Notes: generated by a model from the letters alone, not told the origin. A stretch of DNA of 64,000 nucleotides from JAGVPT01 sp035505655 (GCA_035505655.1 DATJQP010000085.1:1-64000), one strand, 5' to 3'. Positions 9,001-18,008 are shown, numbered from the stretch's first letter. Numbers and translations: made by a program.

Positions 9001-11103
9001 GGCTTCGGTGATCCGTTGATACCGCTCTTCGCTCTCCCGCAGGGCATTTTCCGCCCGCCATTGCTCGGTAATATCCCGGAGGATGACAAGATAGTGGAAC
9101 TTTCCGCCCATCTCGAAACTCGTTAGCCTCACGTCCATATCAAACTCGGAGCCGTCTGCGCGCAATCCCCGGGCAATGTAGTGATCGGGTGATTCCATAT
9201 GCCCGAGACGCCGGTTGACATACTCTCGAATTCGCGCGCGATCAGCGGGAGCGATGACGTTCGCGATCGGGGAGCCGATGAGGTCCGACGTGGATTGGAC
9301 ACCAAAAAGCCGAACCGCCGCGGGATTACACATCTCCCACTTGCCATCGACATGCACGCCGATTGCATCGTGACTGTTTTCGAGGACTGCGCGGAGCTTG
9401 GCCTCCTGTTCCTTCAACGCCTCTTCGGCCTTCTTCCGTTCGGTGATGTCCGTGATGAAGCCGACGATCGCAGGTCCATCCTCCAGTTCGACGGTCGCGA
9501 CCGCGACGTGGGCGGGGAATTCGGTCCCGTCGGCGCGAACCCCTCTCATCTCGTACTGAGGTTCTACGGTGAGGCCGAGCGACCTGCGTTCCGTTCTCTT
9601 CGCGCGATCCTCACGGGAGCTTTCGGCGAAGTAATCGTAGATCGATCGCCCCACTGCCTCCTCGGGACTCCGGAGCTTGAGCATCTCGGCGAACTTCTTA
9701 TTGGCGAACATTCCGACCTCCGCCCGCGAGACGATGATCGCGATGGGCGCATGCTCGATAAGAGTGCGGAACCGCGATTCGCTGCGTCGGAGGAGTTCCT
9801 CCGTCTTTCGCCGTTCCGTGATGTCGCGGATCGTCCCGCAGACGATGTCGATGTCGCGTTCATCGTCGTGCTGGAGCCTGGCGGATATCGCGCATTCGAT
9901 CTCCCCTCCGTCACTGTTCTTCAGTACGAGATCGTAGTCCGAGACACTGCCGGAGCGGCGCAGCGTGTCCAGAAGAAGCGCCCGATGGGAAGGATCTGAG
10001 TAGAAGCCGGTGATCGACCGTCCGAGAACAGATTGCCGCGAGTATTTCCCCCTCGAGAGAGACTCGACCGAGGGGCTCATTTCAAGAATCGTTCCATCGA
10101 GGGCAGTTTCGAAGTAGACATCGTGGACGTTTTCGAAAATAGTCCTGAATTTCGCCTCGCTCTTTCTCAGCGCCTCGTGTCCGCGTTTGGTTTCGGTGAC
10201 ATTGCGGACGTGTGTGATAAAATAGAGCGGAAGATTGTCCTCGCCTCGGATGAGCGAGCTGGAGACTTCGGCCCATACGACCTCCCCCGTTTTGCTGACA
10301 TACCTCTTTTCGAGGGTGATCTTGTCGGAGCCGAACCCCTGCTGTCTGAAGATCGAGTCGCTGCTGAGCTCTCTGTCGTCGCTATGAGTGATGTCGAACA
10401 ACGTGACCCCCTCGAGCTCCCCCCGGGTATATCCCAGCATCTCTGCCAATGCGCGATTGACTTTGATCAAATGACCGTCGAGGCTGGTGATGGACATGCC
10501 GATGTTGGCATTCTCAAAGGCGAGCCGAAAACGTTCTTCGCTGCCGTACAAGGCGGTGGGGAGGAGTCTAAACGATGTGACATATGCCGTGGAAACTCCT
10601 CCGACGACGACTACGACCAGAATCCACGCGATGGGCGATCGGATGTACGAGACCGGATCGACGGCGGGGCTGAGAATACCCTTGCATGATAAGAATCCCA
10701 CAAGGGAAAGATAGACCACCAGCCCTCCCAGTGCCACGTATGATGCTTTCCGTCTCCCCAGGATCATCAGATAGAGAGGTATCATTGGGGCGAGGATGAG
10801 GCTCGCGGAGAGGAGCCCAAGCGTCGTGACCCCTGCGATAAACAAAAGTGCGAGGCCGCCGACCATGAGAAGCGCTGACGGTCCGGGGCCAATTCTCCCC
10901 TTGTTGAGCTGAAGGACGAGCGCGGCCCCGAAGAGAAATATATGTACCACCATCATGGGCTGGAACCCCATGCTCGGAATCCTTGCTAGCGAGAAGATCA
11001 GGTTGATGAGGAGGAGGGTGAGAAAGAGCGGGATGAGCCGGGAGGTAATCCTCTCCCTCAATGACTCGACCGAGATGCGCAATTCATGGGAATCGTTGGT
11101 CAC
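6013..11103 (-). CDS. Hybrid sensor histidine kinase with nine PAS domains and a receiver
   Basis: A 1696-residue sensor kinase. The first 190 residues hold about six membrane segments. Nine PAS domains follow back to back, each ending in a D-I-T-E-R/K/H linker. A dimerisation domain carries the phospho-acceptor H1328 in GGIAHDFNNLL, followed by an ATPase domain with N box (NLIINAGEA), G1 (DTGHGM) and G2 (GRGLGLA), and a C-terminal receiver domain with phospho-acceptor D1624 in IVLDYSMPGMDG. The AHDFNNLL form of the H box is typical of PAS-rich hybrid kinases. There is no DNA-binding output domain and no adjacent response regulator, so the target is unknown. The signals sensed cannot be read from the sequence. 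Confidence 0.95.
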   Translation of the reverse strand: MTNDSHELRISVESLRERITSRLIPLFLTLLLINLIFSLARIPSMGFQPMMVVHIFLFGAALVLQLNKGRIGPGPSALLMVGGLALLFIAGVTTLGLLSASLILAPMIPLYLMILGRRKASYVALGGLVVYLSLVGFLSCKGILSPAVDPVSYIRSPIAWILVVVVVGGVSTAYVTSFRLLPTALYGSEERFRLAFENANIGMSITSLDGHLIKVNRALAEMLGYTRGELEGVTLFDITHSDDRELSSDSIFRQQGFGSDKITLEKRYVSKTGEVVWAEVSSSLIRGEDNLPLYFITHVRNVTETKRGHEALRKSEAKFRTIFENVHDVYFETALDGTILEMSPSVESLSRGKYSRQSVLGRSITGFYSDPSHRALLLDTLRRSGSVSDYDLVLKNSDGGEIECAISARLQHDDERDIDIVCGTIRDITERRKTEELLRRSESRFRTLIEHAPIAIIVSRAEVGMFANKKFAEMLKLRSPEEAVGRSIYDYFAESSREDRAKRTERRSLGLTVEPQYEMRGVRADGTEFPAHVAVATVELEDGPAIVGFITDITERKKAEEALKEQEAKLRAVLENSHDAIGVHVDGKWEMCNPAAVRLFGVQSTSDLIGSPIANVIAPADRARIREYVNRRLGHMESPDHYIARGLRADGSEFDMDVRLTSFEMGGKFHYLVILRDITEQWRAENALRESEERYQRITEAITDYIYTVRVENGRAVQTIHGPGCFAITGYNPEEFASDAFLWFTMVLPEDRGAVEEQAREILAAKNPPPLEHRIRHRNGAVKWVRNTFVLHRNAHDVITAYDGLIQDITERKRAEEALHESESKYRQLVEGFPEAIAIYVEGKIVFANSACLELMRGTSADQLIGKSVIEFVHPDYRQLVTGRMKDISGTGATLPMLEEKFVRLDGSVVDVEVTAQRVTFGRDPGVQLVVRDITEKKAAQAALKETELRYSAAVEQSNEGIGIADLEGRYIMVNPALCRMTGYSKEELLTMRLTDLLPPRVTPDLFRRVAVAEGPAYREQTLVRKNGSTFIALVTGSSLEIGGQRYVQGMVQDITEHKKAEEALRQSEEQFHHMFEMHDAVMLLIDPVTGRIRDANKAAEKFYGYTQEALRTMAIHALNAGNTDEVDRERARAVTGEQAYFLFTHRLANGELRRVEVHSSPITVEGSKALFSIIHDITERSRAEEELRKLSLAVEQSPASIVITDTKGSIEYVNPKFMRVSGYSFEEARGKNPNIVKSGETTQEEYRKLWETITAGRHWQGEFHNKRKNGELYWESASIFPVQNLNGVVTNFVAVKEDITERKRSEEALRHAQKLESIGTLAGGIAHDFNNLLNVIMGQSSLALAKLPKESIAGNSITKALKAAERATDLTRQLLAYSGKGKFVSEDFDLNRLVEENTQFLGLSVPKTTEMKYDLTSCPLIVHGDIGQIQQVIMNLIINAGEAIDAAPGTVTVRTGKVAIAEGDAEFWRYTNSPLPPGEYASLQVEDTGHGMRPEILARIFDPFFTTKFTGRGLGLAAVLGITRGHHGGIRIDSTKERGTKFEIVLPLVKTGSASPSRVQPASLEVDGSGRTILVIDDEAAVLELLTDVLTEARFTVLGALNPVEGIELFRKQHASVSMIVLDYSMPGMDGKAAFEALKKIDRRAKVLLSSGYTEEEMKSAFGVSHPDGFIKKPYKPSDLLEQIGGILRGGNSPA

Positions 11104-11634
11104 GCCGTTGCTCCTGGTTTGGTTTTTCGCTGATCAATCGCCCGTCTAAGGCCGCCCTTGCCGGTCAATTGCAGGAGATCATCCGACGCGCATGGCGCAG
11201 ATGATTCCCGGGACACTCGCCGGAACTCCGCTTGAAAGGATTCTCCAATACGTATATCGGCAGTGCGATGAAACAAACTTAGCCGGTCTGCCAAGTCCTG
11301 GAAGGGCAAAAAAATAGCCTCCGTTACCGATCGCTTTGGAGGCGGCCAAATCCCCCCAGAGTCGTCCCGTCAGGAACCGTCCGCAACCTGAGGCCGGCCA
11401 ATAGGAGTGCTTTGGGTGATGACTTTGTTGCAATAATTGTGCCTCATAAGTGGCCAATTTACCGAGATTTCCTGCCATCTCGTTACTGGAATTGAGAAGA
11501 GGAGCAGGTCCATTCTACCAGATGGCAAGATTGCAGACCTGAGGGAGTTGCACTTTCTCGCCTGACCGGAGTTCGAAGCGGAAAGTCGCCGAGGATTGGT
11601 CTTTGATTCGAGAAGGGGGATTCATACCTTTCGA
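11104..11634. other. Divergent intergenic region, possible untranslated transcript
   Basis: This 530-bp stretch separates the minus-strand kinase from a plus-strand secreted protein and should hold both promoters. I find no convincing gene. It contains a minus-strand terminator-like hairpin (listed separately) that no recognised minus-strand gene explains. A minus-strand frame of 99 codons (11478-11179) overlaps it but has no family resemblance. Confidence 0.35.
11308..11343 (-). terminator. Rho-independent terminator-like hairpin, minus strand
   Basis: Read on the minus strand, GCCTCC (11343-11338) pairs with GGAGGC (11322-11317) around a 15-nt loop, and a run of seven T (11314-11308) follows two bases later. 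The stem plus T-run fits an intrinsic terminator for a transcript that starts between about 11344 and 11635. Confidence 0.5.
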
Positions 11635-12105
11635 ATGACAAGCATGCAAAGACGACCTCTTTTGATTGTGGTATTTCTCACGGTTTGCTCCTTCGAGGTC
11701 ATTCCAGGATCCGTACGAACACAGGACCGTTCCCCTTGGACAGAGTACGAAGGGAACTGGAGTTTCGCGTTCGCCGGTGCATTATCGGGAAGCGGGTCGA
11801 TGGAGATCTCGCCGGAGGGGAGGATGAGCATTCACGTATCGTTTGGGAAGTACGACAAACTCTTTTCAAACCCGATCACACTTCAAATCTCCGGAGAGGG
11901 AAAACTGGAGGGGAGCATCACACTTCTCCATATCCCGATCGGGCAGGTCGTAGGGACCATTTCACCCTCGGGGACTCTTGTCGGGCGAGTGACGACGCCT
12001 CTTTTCACCGTCGGGACGGTGAGCGGTGCGCTGACAGCGGATGCGGGTTCCGGCACATATCAGTCGGTTGCCGGCGCCGGAACATGGAGTTCCCGAAAGC
12101 AATGA
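11635..12105 (+). CDS. Small secreted protein of unknown function
   Basis: A 156-residue protein with an N-terminal signal peptide (hydrophobic stretch LLIVVFLTVCSFEV). The rest is a glycine- and serine-rich, beta-strand-like domain with alternating short segments such as GALSGSGSMEISPEG and GTLVGRVTTPLFTVGTVSGAL. No cysteine pattern or catalytic motif is recognised. The ATG at 11635 is used; one further ATG at 11644 would also keep the signal peptide. It is followed 150 bp later by the subtilisin gene, without evidence of a functional link. Confidence 0.6.
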   Translation: MTSMQRRPLLIVVFLTVCSFEVIPGSVRTQDRSPWTEYEGNWSFAFAGALSGSGSMEISPEGRMSIHVSFGKYDKLFSNPITLQISGEGKLEGSITLLHIPIGQVVGTISPSGTLVGRVTTPLFTVGTVSGALTADAGSGTYQSVAGAGTWSSRKQ

Positions 12106-12256
12106 TAGTCTGGCTGAATCGCCAATTCGTACGGGCAGAGGCTCCCTCGGCGACGTTTGCGCTCCCGGTGCAATCGGTAGGCGTTGCATCGTGTGCACCT
12201 GACCACTATATTATTCCGACAGATAAGTATTGCCACCCTCACATCTCCGGACGACT

Positions 12257-15200
12257 ATGACACGCACCTCACACCGCGGCCCGATGGGTCTGCTCATCCT
12301 GTTGCTCATTGTGCTGCCGTCGATCTCCAGTTCGGCGGCCCGGACCCACGGTACGAACTTTCTCCCGAGATATAGGCCGGGTATCCTCTTCGTAAAGTTC
12401 AAACCGACGGTGATCTCTTCCGGGGCGTCATCGATTCAGTCGACCAGCGCCTTTGCCCGCATCATGCAGAGATATTCGGTTCAAAAAACGGAACAGCCTT
12501 TTCTCAAGGGAAATCCGGCCGGCGTCCCCGAGGAGTTTGCACGGATCTTCCAGCTGACCATTCCCCCATACTACAACATTGAAACGGCGCTGCGTGAGCT
12601 GAGGAGTGATCCCTCCATTGAATATGCGGAGCCCGACTACATCCGTCACGTCACAGACTTCACTCCGAACGACCCCCAATACTCAAATCAGGGGTATTTG
12701 TCGACCATTCAGGCGCAGAAGGCCTGGGATATCAGCAAAGGGGACACGACCGTCGTCATCGGAATCGTCGACACGGGGACCGACTACAATCACGAGGATC
12801 TTGCCGCAAACATCTGGACGAACCCGGGGGAGACCGGCCTTGACGCCCAGGGGCACGACAAACGGTTCAACGGTATCGATGATGATGGCAACGGTTTTGT
12901 CGACGATTGGCACGGATGGGATTTTGTGGGTGCGTCGACAACCGGCACCCCCGACAATGATCCGGCTCCCAAGGATGGTAATCCTCACGGGACACATACC
13001 GCCGGGATCGCATCGGCGGCGACGAATAACGGGAAAGGGATCGCAAGCATCGGATTCAAGACGAAGATCATGATCACGAAGCATGGGGTCGATACACCCG
13101 GGGACGACAACGTCTATTCCGCCTCGCTCGGGATTCTCTACTGCGTCAACAACGGGGCGAACATCGTGAGCTGCAGTTTCGGGGGTTCCGGCTGGTCAAA
13201 CTTCGATCAGGATGTCATCAAATACGCCCTCGAGAAAAACGTGCTCGTCATTGCGGCGGCGGGGAACGGAGATTCGAACGAGCTCGGACTCAACAACGAC
13301 GTCGTGGCCAACTTTCCGTCGAACTATCCAGGTGTTCTTGCGGTGGGCGCAACGACGAACCAGGACAAGATCACGACCTACTCGAACTATGCCGCCCCCC
13401 CCACGGTGGGGGTCTTTGCCCCGGGGAACGACATTCTCAGTACCCTTCCGAATTCCACATACGGCTATTTTTCCGGAACCTCGATGTCGACGCCAATGGT
13501 TGCTGGACTCGCGGCACTCGTGAAGGCAAAGAATCCTGCATCGACTCCCTGGCAGATCATCACGCAACTCTGCGGCACCGCCGATCCGATCGATGCCCTG
13601 AATCCCAGCCTCTCCGGGAAACTCGGGTATGGACGGATCAACGCCTACCGGGCGCTGACCGAGACGCCCGGAGCGCTTTCGCCGAGACTCACCCTTGCCT
13701 CGGTGGCGGTCGACGATGCATCCGGCGGGAACGGCAACAAGAAACTCGATCCGGGAGAGACGGTAAAGATCGTCGTCGGAATCGCGAATACGTGGGGGGA
13801 TGCCGCCAATGTCAGCGCGACACTGTCGACCTCCCACTGGACTACCAGCGTCACCCAGTCCTCGGCGAGTTTCGGCACGATACCGGGTCTCTCGAACGTC
13901 GACGGATCGGTAGTGACGAATCAATCCGCCCCATTTCAGATATCGGTCTCGGCCGACGCTGTTCCCGCGATCGTTCCATTCTCCCTCACCGTCACCGCGT
14001 CAGGAGGATATACGAAGACATTCTCCTTCAACCTGGCGATCAGCGGAACCGTCCTTGTGGTCGACGATGATGACGGCATCAACAATGTCGAGGGATATAC
14101 GACGAGCGCTCTTGATGCCATCGGCCTTTCTTGTGACGTGTGGGATCACTCAAAGTACGGGTCACCGAGCGCGGCGCTCATGAGCAGCTACAACCTCGTC
14201 ACCTGGTCGACCGAGTGGACCGTTCCGACGCTTGACTCGACCGACCGGGCCGCCGTGACGCAGTATCTCAATTCTGGGGGAAAGCTGTTCCTCTCCGGAG
14301 AGGAAAATGGCTGGGACCTCAACGCTCCCGACGGTCCCGAGTATGTCTCATCGGGAGGTGCGTCGAAAGTCTTCTATGAAACTTATCTCAGGTCGAAGTT
14401 TGTCGCGGATGACGCGCAGACCGCGAACATCGCCGGAGTGGTGAACGACTCGATCGGCGGCGGCCTCGCCTTCACAAGGAATCAGCCGGGGAGAGGCGAC
14501 GGTCAGAATCCGGACGTTATCGACACACTCGGTGGATCGAAAGCCATCTTTCTCTATCCTGACGGACCATACGCCGGGCATGCGGCCGGTATTCGATATG
14601 CCGGATCGTACCGCCTGGTGAGCCTTTCGTTCGGCGGATTCGAGTCGATCACCGATTCTCTTTCGCGGGTGACAGTGATGGATCGCGTGGTGAGATTTCT
14701 CACCCCATACTCTCTTGTCGTGGACAAACTCGGGGACACAGAAAACACGACCCTCCCTTACACCGTGACGGCGACGGCATCCTCCACACAAACGATCCAG
14801 TCGGTCGACCTCTACTGGTATGCCAATGGGGTAACGCCGTACAAGAAGGTCCCGATGAGCGCGCAGGGAGGAGGGAAATACACTGCGTCGATTCCTGCAC
14901 AGGTGGCGAATACGAACCTCTCCTATTTCGTCCTTGTTAAGACCGTGGGAGGGTTCCTGCCTCATCTTAACTATTCATTCCACGTTGGCCCGGACCTTAT
15001 CCCGCCGGTCATCACTCTACTGGATTCAATCCCTAATTCCCTCAATGCCACGGGACCGTTCCCCATTTCAGCGACGGTGGTTGATAATATCGGGGTCGAC
15101 ACCAACACCGTATTACTCAACTACGCCGTCAACGGCGGAACGGCTTCCACGATGAAGCTGAACCGGGTATCTGCGACGTCGGCCTTTTCGGGGTCGCTGA

Positions 15201-16084
15201 CCTTCGCGAAGCCTCTCTTGAGCGGAGATGTCGTCACCTATTTCATCACTGCGGCCGACATTTCGGCGGCAAAAAATCAGGGACGGTATCCCGCCTCGGG
15301 GGCGCTGAGTTTCCAGGTGGGGAAGGAACTGCTGGACGATTTTGAGCACGGGTTGAATTCCAATTGGTCGTACGGTTCGTGGGGATTAAGCAGTTTCTAC
15401 CACGCGACGGGGGAGCGGCACTCGATTACGGACAGCCCTTCGGGGCTCTATTCGCCGAACACCGACAACATCCTCGAGCGTCTGACGACGTACGATCTCT
15501 CGACGAACTCAAAGGCCGAGCTTCAGTTCACCCTGAAGAAACTCATCGATCCCTCCGACACGCTTTACATCGAGGCCTCGAAAGACGGATCCTCGTGGGG
15601 GGCGGTTGCCGCAATGACCGGACTGGACCCGGCCGGAACCCCGGTTGCGCAATTCGTGAGACTGAATGGATTCGTCGGACCCGGGTCCCAGGCGATCCAT
15701 GTCCGTTTCAGAATGCACAGCGACGGCTCAGCCCAGGCGGACGGAGTCTATCTGGATGATATTACGATTGCGACCGACGGTCTCACTTCGGGCGTCCCCC
15801 AGGCAGAGACGGGCATTCCCACCGCCTACTCTCTCTCTCAGAATTTTCCGAATCCATTCAATCCTGGCACGACGGTCGAATATGCTCTTCCGAAGGCTTC
15901 GCCGGTGCGTCTGGTTCTGTATGACATTCTCGGCAGGAAGGTGAGGGTGTACGACGAGGGTTCACGTCCGCCCGGCCTCTATCATGTAGAGATCGACGGA
16001 TCGGACCTTAGCTCGGGGATCTATTATTACACCCTGGTCGCCGGAAACTTTGTCGACACGAAGAAGATGATTCTATTGAAGTAA
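12257..16084 (+). CDS. Subtilisin-like serine protease (S8) with T9SS sorting domain
   Basis: A 1275-residue secreted protease. After a signal peptide and a propeptide-like segment (PGILFVKFKP), the S8 catalytic domain shows the full triad: D172 in GIVDTGTDY, H244 in PHGTHTAGI and S409 in SGTSMSTPM. Then follow several beta-sandwich stretches and a C-terminal region of about 85 residues with SQNFPNPFNPGTTVEY and a final KKMILLK, the type A sorting signal of the T9SS. It is therefore expected on the cell surface or in the medium as a general peptidase. The start at 12257 is preferred over 12230 because the signal peptide begins there. A strong hairpin follows the stop codon. Confidence 0.93.
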   Translation: MTRTSHRGPMGLLILLLIVLPSISSSAARTHGTNFLPRYRPGILFVKFKPTVISSGASSIQSTSAFARIMQRYSVQKTEQPFLKGNPAGVPEEFARIFQLTIPPYYNIETALRELRSDPSIEYAEPDYIRHVTDFTPNDPQYSNQGYLSTIQAQKAWDISKGDTTVVIGIVDTGTDYNHEDLAANIWTNPGETGLDAQGHDKRFNGIDDDGNGFVDDWHGWDFVGASTTGTPDNDPAPKDGNPHGTHTAGIASAATNNGKGIASIGFKTKIMITKHGVDTPGDDNVYSASLGILYCVNNGANIVSCSFGGSGWSNFDQDVIKYALEKNVLVIAAAGNGDSNELGLNNDVVANFPSNYPGVLAVGATTNQDKITTYSNYAAPPTVGVFAPGNDILSTLPNSTYGYFSGTSMSTPMVAGLAALVKAKNPASTPWQIITQLCGTADPIDALNPSLSGKLGYGRINAYRALTETPGALSPRLTLASVAVDDASGGNGNKKLDPGETVKIVVGIANTWGDAANVSATLSTSHWTTSVTQSSASFGTIPGLSNVDGSVVTNQSAPFQISVSADAVPAIVPFSLTVTASGGYTKTFSFNLAISGTVLVVDDDDGINNVEGYTTSALDAIGLSCDVWDHSKYGSPSAALMSSYNLVTWSTEWTVPTLDSTDRAAVTQYLNSGGKLFLSGEENGWDLNAPDGPEYVSSGGASKVFYETYLRSKFVADDAQTANIAGVVNDSIGGGLAFTRNQPGRGDGQNPDVIDTLGGSKAIFLYPDGPYAGHAAGIRYAGSYRLVSLSFGGFESITDSLSRVTVMDRVVRFLTPYSLVVDKLGDTENTTLPYTVTATASSTQTIQSVDLYWYANGVTPYKKVPMSAQGGGKYTASIPAQVANTNLSYFVLVKTVGGFLPHLNYSFHVGPDLIPPVITLLDSIPNSLNATGPFPISATVVDNIGVDTNTVLLNYAVNGGTASTMKLNRVSATSAFSGSLTFAKPLLSGDVVTYFITAADISAAKNQGRYPASGALSFQVGKELLDDFEHGLNSNWSYGSWGLSSFYHATGERHSITDSPSGLYSPNTDNILERLTTYDLSTNSKAELQFTLKKLIDPSDTLYIEASKDGSSWGAVAAMTGLDPAGTPVAQFVRLNGFVGPGSQAIHVRFRMHSDGSAQADGVYLDDITIATDGLTSGVPQAETGIPTAYSLSQNFPNPFNPGTTVEYALPKASPVRLVLYDILGRKVRVYDEGSRPPGLYHVEIDGSDLSSGIYYYTLVAGNFVDTKKMILLK

Positions 16085-16095
16085 GAGTAGGTGCC

Positions 16096-16137
16096 CGGCC
16101 CGACGGAATAGGAAGCCTCTCCCTTTCCGTCGGGCCG
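16096..16137. terminator. Long inverted repeat after the subtilisin gene
   Basis: CGGCCCGACGGAA at 16096-16108 is matched perfectly by its reverse complement at 16125-16137, a 13-bp stem with a 16-nt loop. It sits 12 bp after the plus-strand stop codon and before the end of a convergent minus-strand gene, so it probably terminates transcription from one or both sides. No T-run follows. Confidence 0.65.
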
Positions 16138-16174
16138 ATCTGTCTTCGATCCTCAGCTCATTCCAACTTACTCC

Positions 16175-16858
16175 TCATTGAATCAATTCGCTCACGGTAT
16201 GCGTCTCCGGCTGTTCTATTCTCATGACTCTGCGGCGATCTCCCTTTTCCATCCAGTAGATTGACTTTCCTTCAAAGTCGACGACCTCCACCCGGACGCA
16301 CTGCACCGTCCCGATCGCCCCATCCCCGATGACGCTGAGCGTCATGGAGGCGAGGGTGTTCGTCCGCGGACTGATTGTTGGAAATGTTGCGATGCTTCCG
16401 GAGTCAAGAGGAATAGCCCGGACGAGGAGGGGAGATTCGGCATAGTCCCAAAGGGGGTCAGGAGAGTTGAGGGTGTTCGCAAGGGTTCGATTGTATGGGA
16501 ACATCCGGGTGCTGATCGTCGCGCTGTTCCTGCCGTACTCGCACGAGGTCGCCATCGCAACCTGATCGTTCACGACGATCGTTGCGCGTGAGAAGACCGG
16601 AGAGAGGTCGTCTTTCATCGACGTTGCCACGATCTTGGAGAATCCGGGCGAAATGATGGAGATGGAGAGTTCGAGAAGAGAGTCGCTCCGGAAGAGACAC
16701 ACCTGATAAAGGCCCTCTCCATGATCACCGTGGGATCGATACGTCAACACCTCGGGCTTCGGGGAGATCCAGCCGAGGTTCAGAGTTGTGGGTGAACCGG
16801 CGCTGAGCGAGAGGGTTATGATCGGAAAAAGCAGAAGGATACGACGGAGATATTTCAT
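16175..16858 (-). CDS. Secreted protein of unknown function, weakly DUF3108-like
   Basis: A 227-residue protein with a clear signal peptide (MKYLRRILLLFPIITLSLSAG). The mature part has no cysteine motif or catalytic signature. Its overall pattern (beta-rich, ending in a stretch that describes a value conversion, VEVVDFEGKSIYWMEKGDRRRVMRIE) recalls DUF3108-type periplasmic proteins, but this is a weak impression. It lies 94 bp downstream of the anti-sigma gene on the same strand and may belong to the same transcription unit, making it a candidate target or sensor partner of that sigma system. Confidence 0.6.
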   Translation of the reverse strand: MKYLRRILLLFPIITLSLSAGSPTTLNLGWISPKPEVLTYRSHGDHGEGLYQVCLFRSDSLLELSISIISPGFSKIVATSMKDDLSPVFSRATIVVNDQVAMATSCEYGRNSATISTRMFPYNRTLANTLNSPDPLWDYAESPLLVRAIPLDSGSIATFPTISPRTNTLASMTLSVIGDGAIGTVQCVRVEVVDFEGKSIYWMEKGDRRRVMRIEQPETHTVSELIQ

Positions 16859-16952
16859 GAAAGTCTCCTTTCTGAAGAATGAGGTTTGACGGATGGTGAA
16901 GATCGACGCGCTGCTTTGAAAACGCAGGGTCGTGAGTGATGAGAGCCGCCCC

Positions 16953-17360
16953 CTAGATGTTTCCCGCCCTCCGCTTGATGCCGAAATAGATTCCCCAGAA
17001 GAGAAGACCGATCGCTCCGTAGACTGCCGCAGCAGTGGGGGACTCGGAAATGAGCGAGTAGAATTGTCCGTGGACGTACGCGAAGGAGAATGGGGCGACC
17101 GTGAAGAAGATCGCCAGAGCCATGACGGAGGAGCGAACCCTCAGACGGCGGCGCGTGGCGAGGAGGACGCGCAGTTCATCTCCGGCTTCCATGCGGCCAG
17201 GCAATGTAGCATTTATGAGTCGCTTGTCGGCCGGTGAAGGAAGGCTTACCCCCGGATTGGCCGTGAGGTACTCCTCCACGAGCGCCTTAGTGTCGCTACT
17301 GCACTCCCCCGAAGAATAGAGTGGGAGGAGATCGTTGATGACGTCGGATGTGATCTTCAT
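16953..17360 (-). CDS. Anti-sigma factor-like membrane protein
   Basis: A 135-residue protein with an N-terminal domain (MKITSDVINDLLPLYSSGEC) resembling the cytoplasmic part of ECF anti-sigma factors, and two hydrophobic segments near residues 78-97 and 110-126. Its ATG overlaps the stop of the sigma gene by 4 bp, a usual sign of translational coupling between a sigma factor and its inhibitor. The cysteine and histidine cluster of zinc-binding anti-sigma domains is missing: there is one cysteine at about residue 20 and the region after EEYL reads TANPG where CPxC would be expected. Confidence 0.7.
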   Translation of the reverse strand: MKITSDVINDLLPLYSSGECSSDTKALVEEYLTANPGVSLPSPADKRLINATLPGRMEAGDELRVLLATRRRLRVRSSVMALAIFFTVAPFSFAYVHGQFYSLISESPTAAAVYGAIGLLFWGIYFGIKRRAGNI

Positions 17361-17860
17361 GGTGTAGCTCCTTTGTGGATTCCTGTAAGGGCGCTGAGCC
17401 TCTGTCTTGCCCGAAAGATCTTCACTTTGATGGCGGGAACGCCCAACCCTGTCGCCTGAGAGATCTCGGCGTATGAGAGTCCCTCCTCGGCTTTCATGAG
17501 AAGGATGCTCCGATCGAGTTCCGGGAGCTTGCCAAGTGCCTTGACGGTGGCGTCGAGTTCTATCCGTTCTCCAGCGAGGGCGTCGGGGAGAGGCGAAGGA
17601 TCGGGAGCCTCAACGTCGAGGGTTCCTTTCTTGCGGGCTCGCCGTATTTCATGGAGATAGAGATTCCTCGCGATCGCGAGGAGGTATGCCTTGACCGTCT
17701 CAAACCTGATCGGCGCCTCCGAAGTCCATGCCCGCACAAAGGTCTCCGATGCGATGTCCTTGGCGAGGGAACTATCCCCGCAGAGCCAGAACGAAAACCT
17801 GTAGACATCCGCTGAATACTTTTCGAAGAGTTCTTTAAAATCGGTCGACCTATTCTCCAT
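17357..17860 (-). CDS. ECF-type RNA polymerase sigma factor
   Basis: A 167-residue ECF sigma factor. Region 2 is seen in FEKYSADVYRFSFWLCGD and DIASETFVRAW, and region 4 in LPELDRSILLMKAEEGLSYAEIS followed by a helix-turn-helix and VKIFRARQRL. The start at 17860 (MENRS) is chosen because the family normally begins just before region 2; an upstream in-frame ATG at 17953 would add 31 residues unlike the family. It is the first gene of a minus-strand group with the anti-sigma factor and a secreted protein. The regulon is unknown; the divergent promoter region faces the pectin locus. Confidence 0.88.
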   Translation of the reverse strand: MENRSTDFKELFEKYSADVYRFSFWLCGDSSLAKDIASETFVRAWTSEAPIRFETVKAYLLAIARNLYLHEIRRARKKGTLDVEAPDPSPLPDALAGERIELDATVKALGKLPELDRSILLMKAEEGLSYAEISQATGLGVPAIKVKIFRARQRLSALTGIHKGATP

Positions 17861-17968
17861 GAGGATAATATCCGTGAAAGAGGGAAAAGTTACACCAGAA
17901 AAGAGTGCCCGCAGCCGATCATGATGGAGACGTGGAAAGGAAAAAAGGATCAAATTCTAAAAAAGGAC

Positions 17969-17997
17969 TTGACATCAAATGAAAACTTTTGTATCCT
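17969..17997 (+). promoter_or_regulatory. Sigma-70-like promoter of the pectin locus
   Basis: TTGACA (17969-17974) and TATCCT (17992-17997) are separated by exactly 17 bp, giving an expected transcription start near 18004. The operator at 18009-18030 lies immediately downstream, suitable for repression. The Bacteroidota-type -33/-7 pattern (TTTG / TAnnTTTG) is not clearly present. Confidence 0.6.
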
Positions 17998-18008
17998 TTC
18001 CCTGAAAG

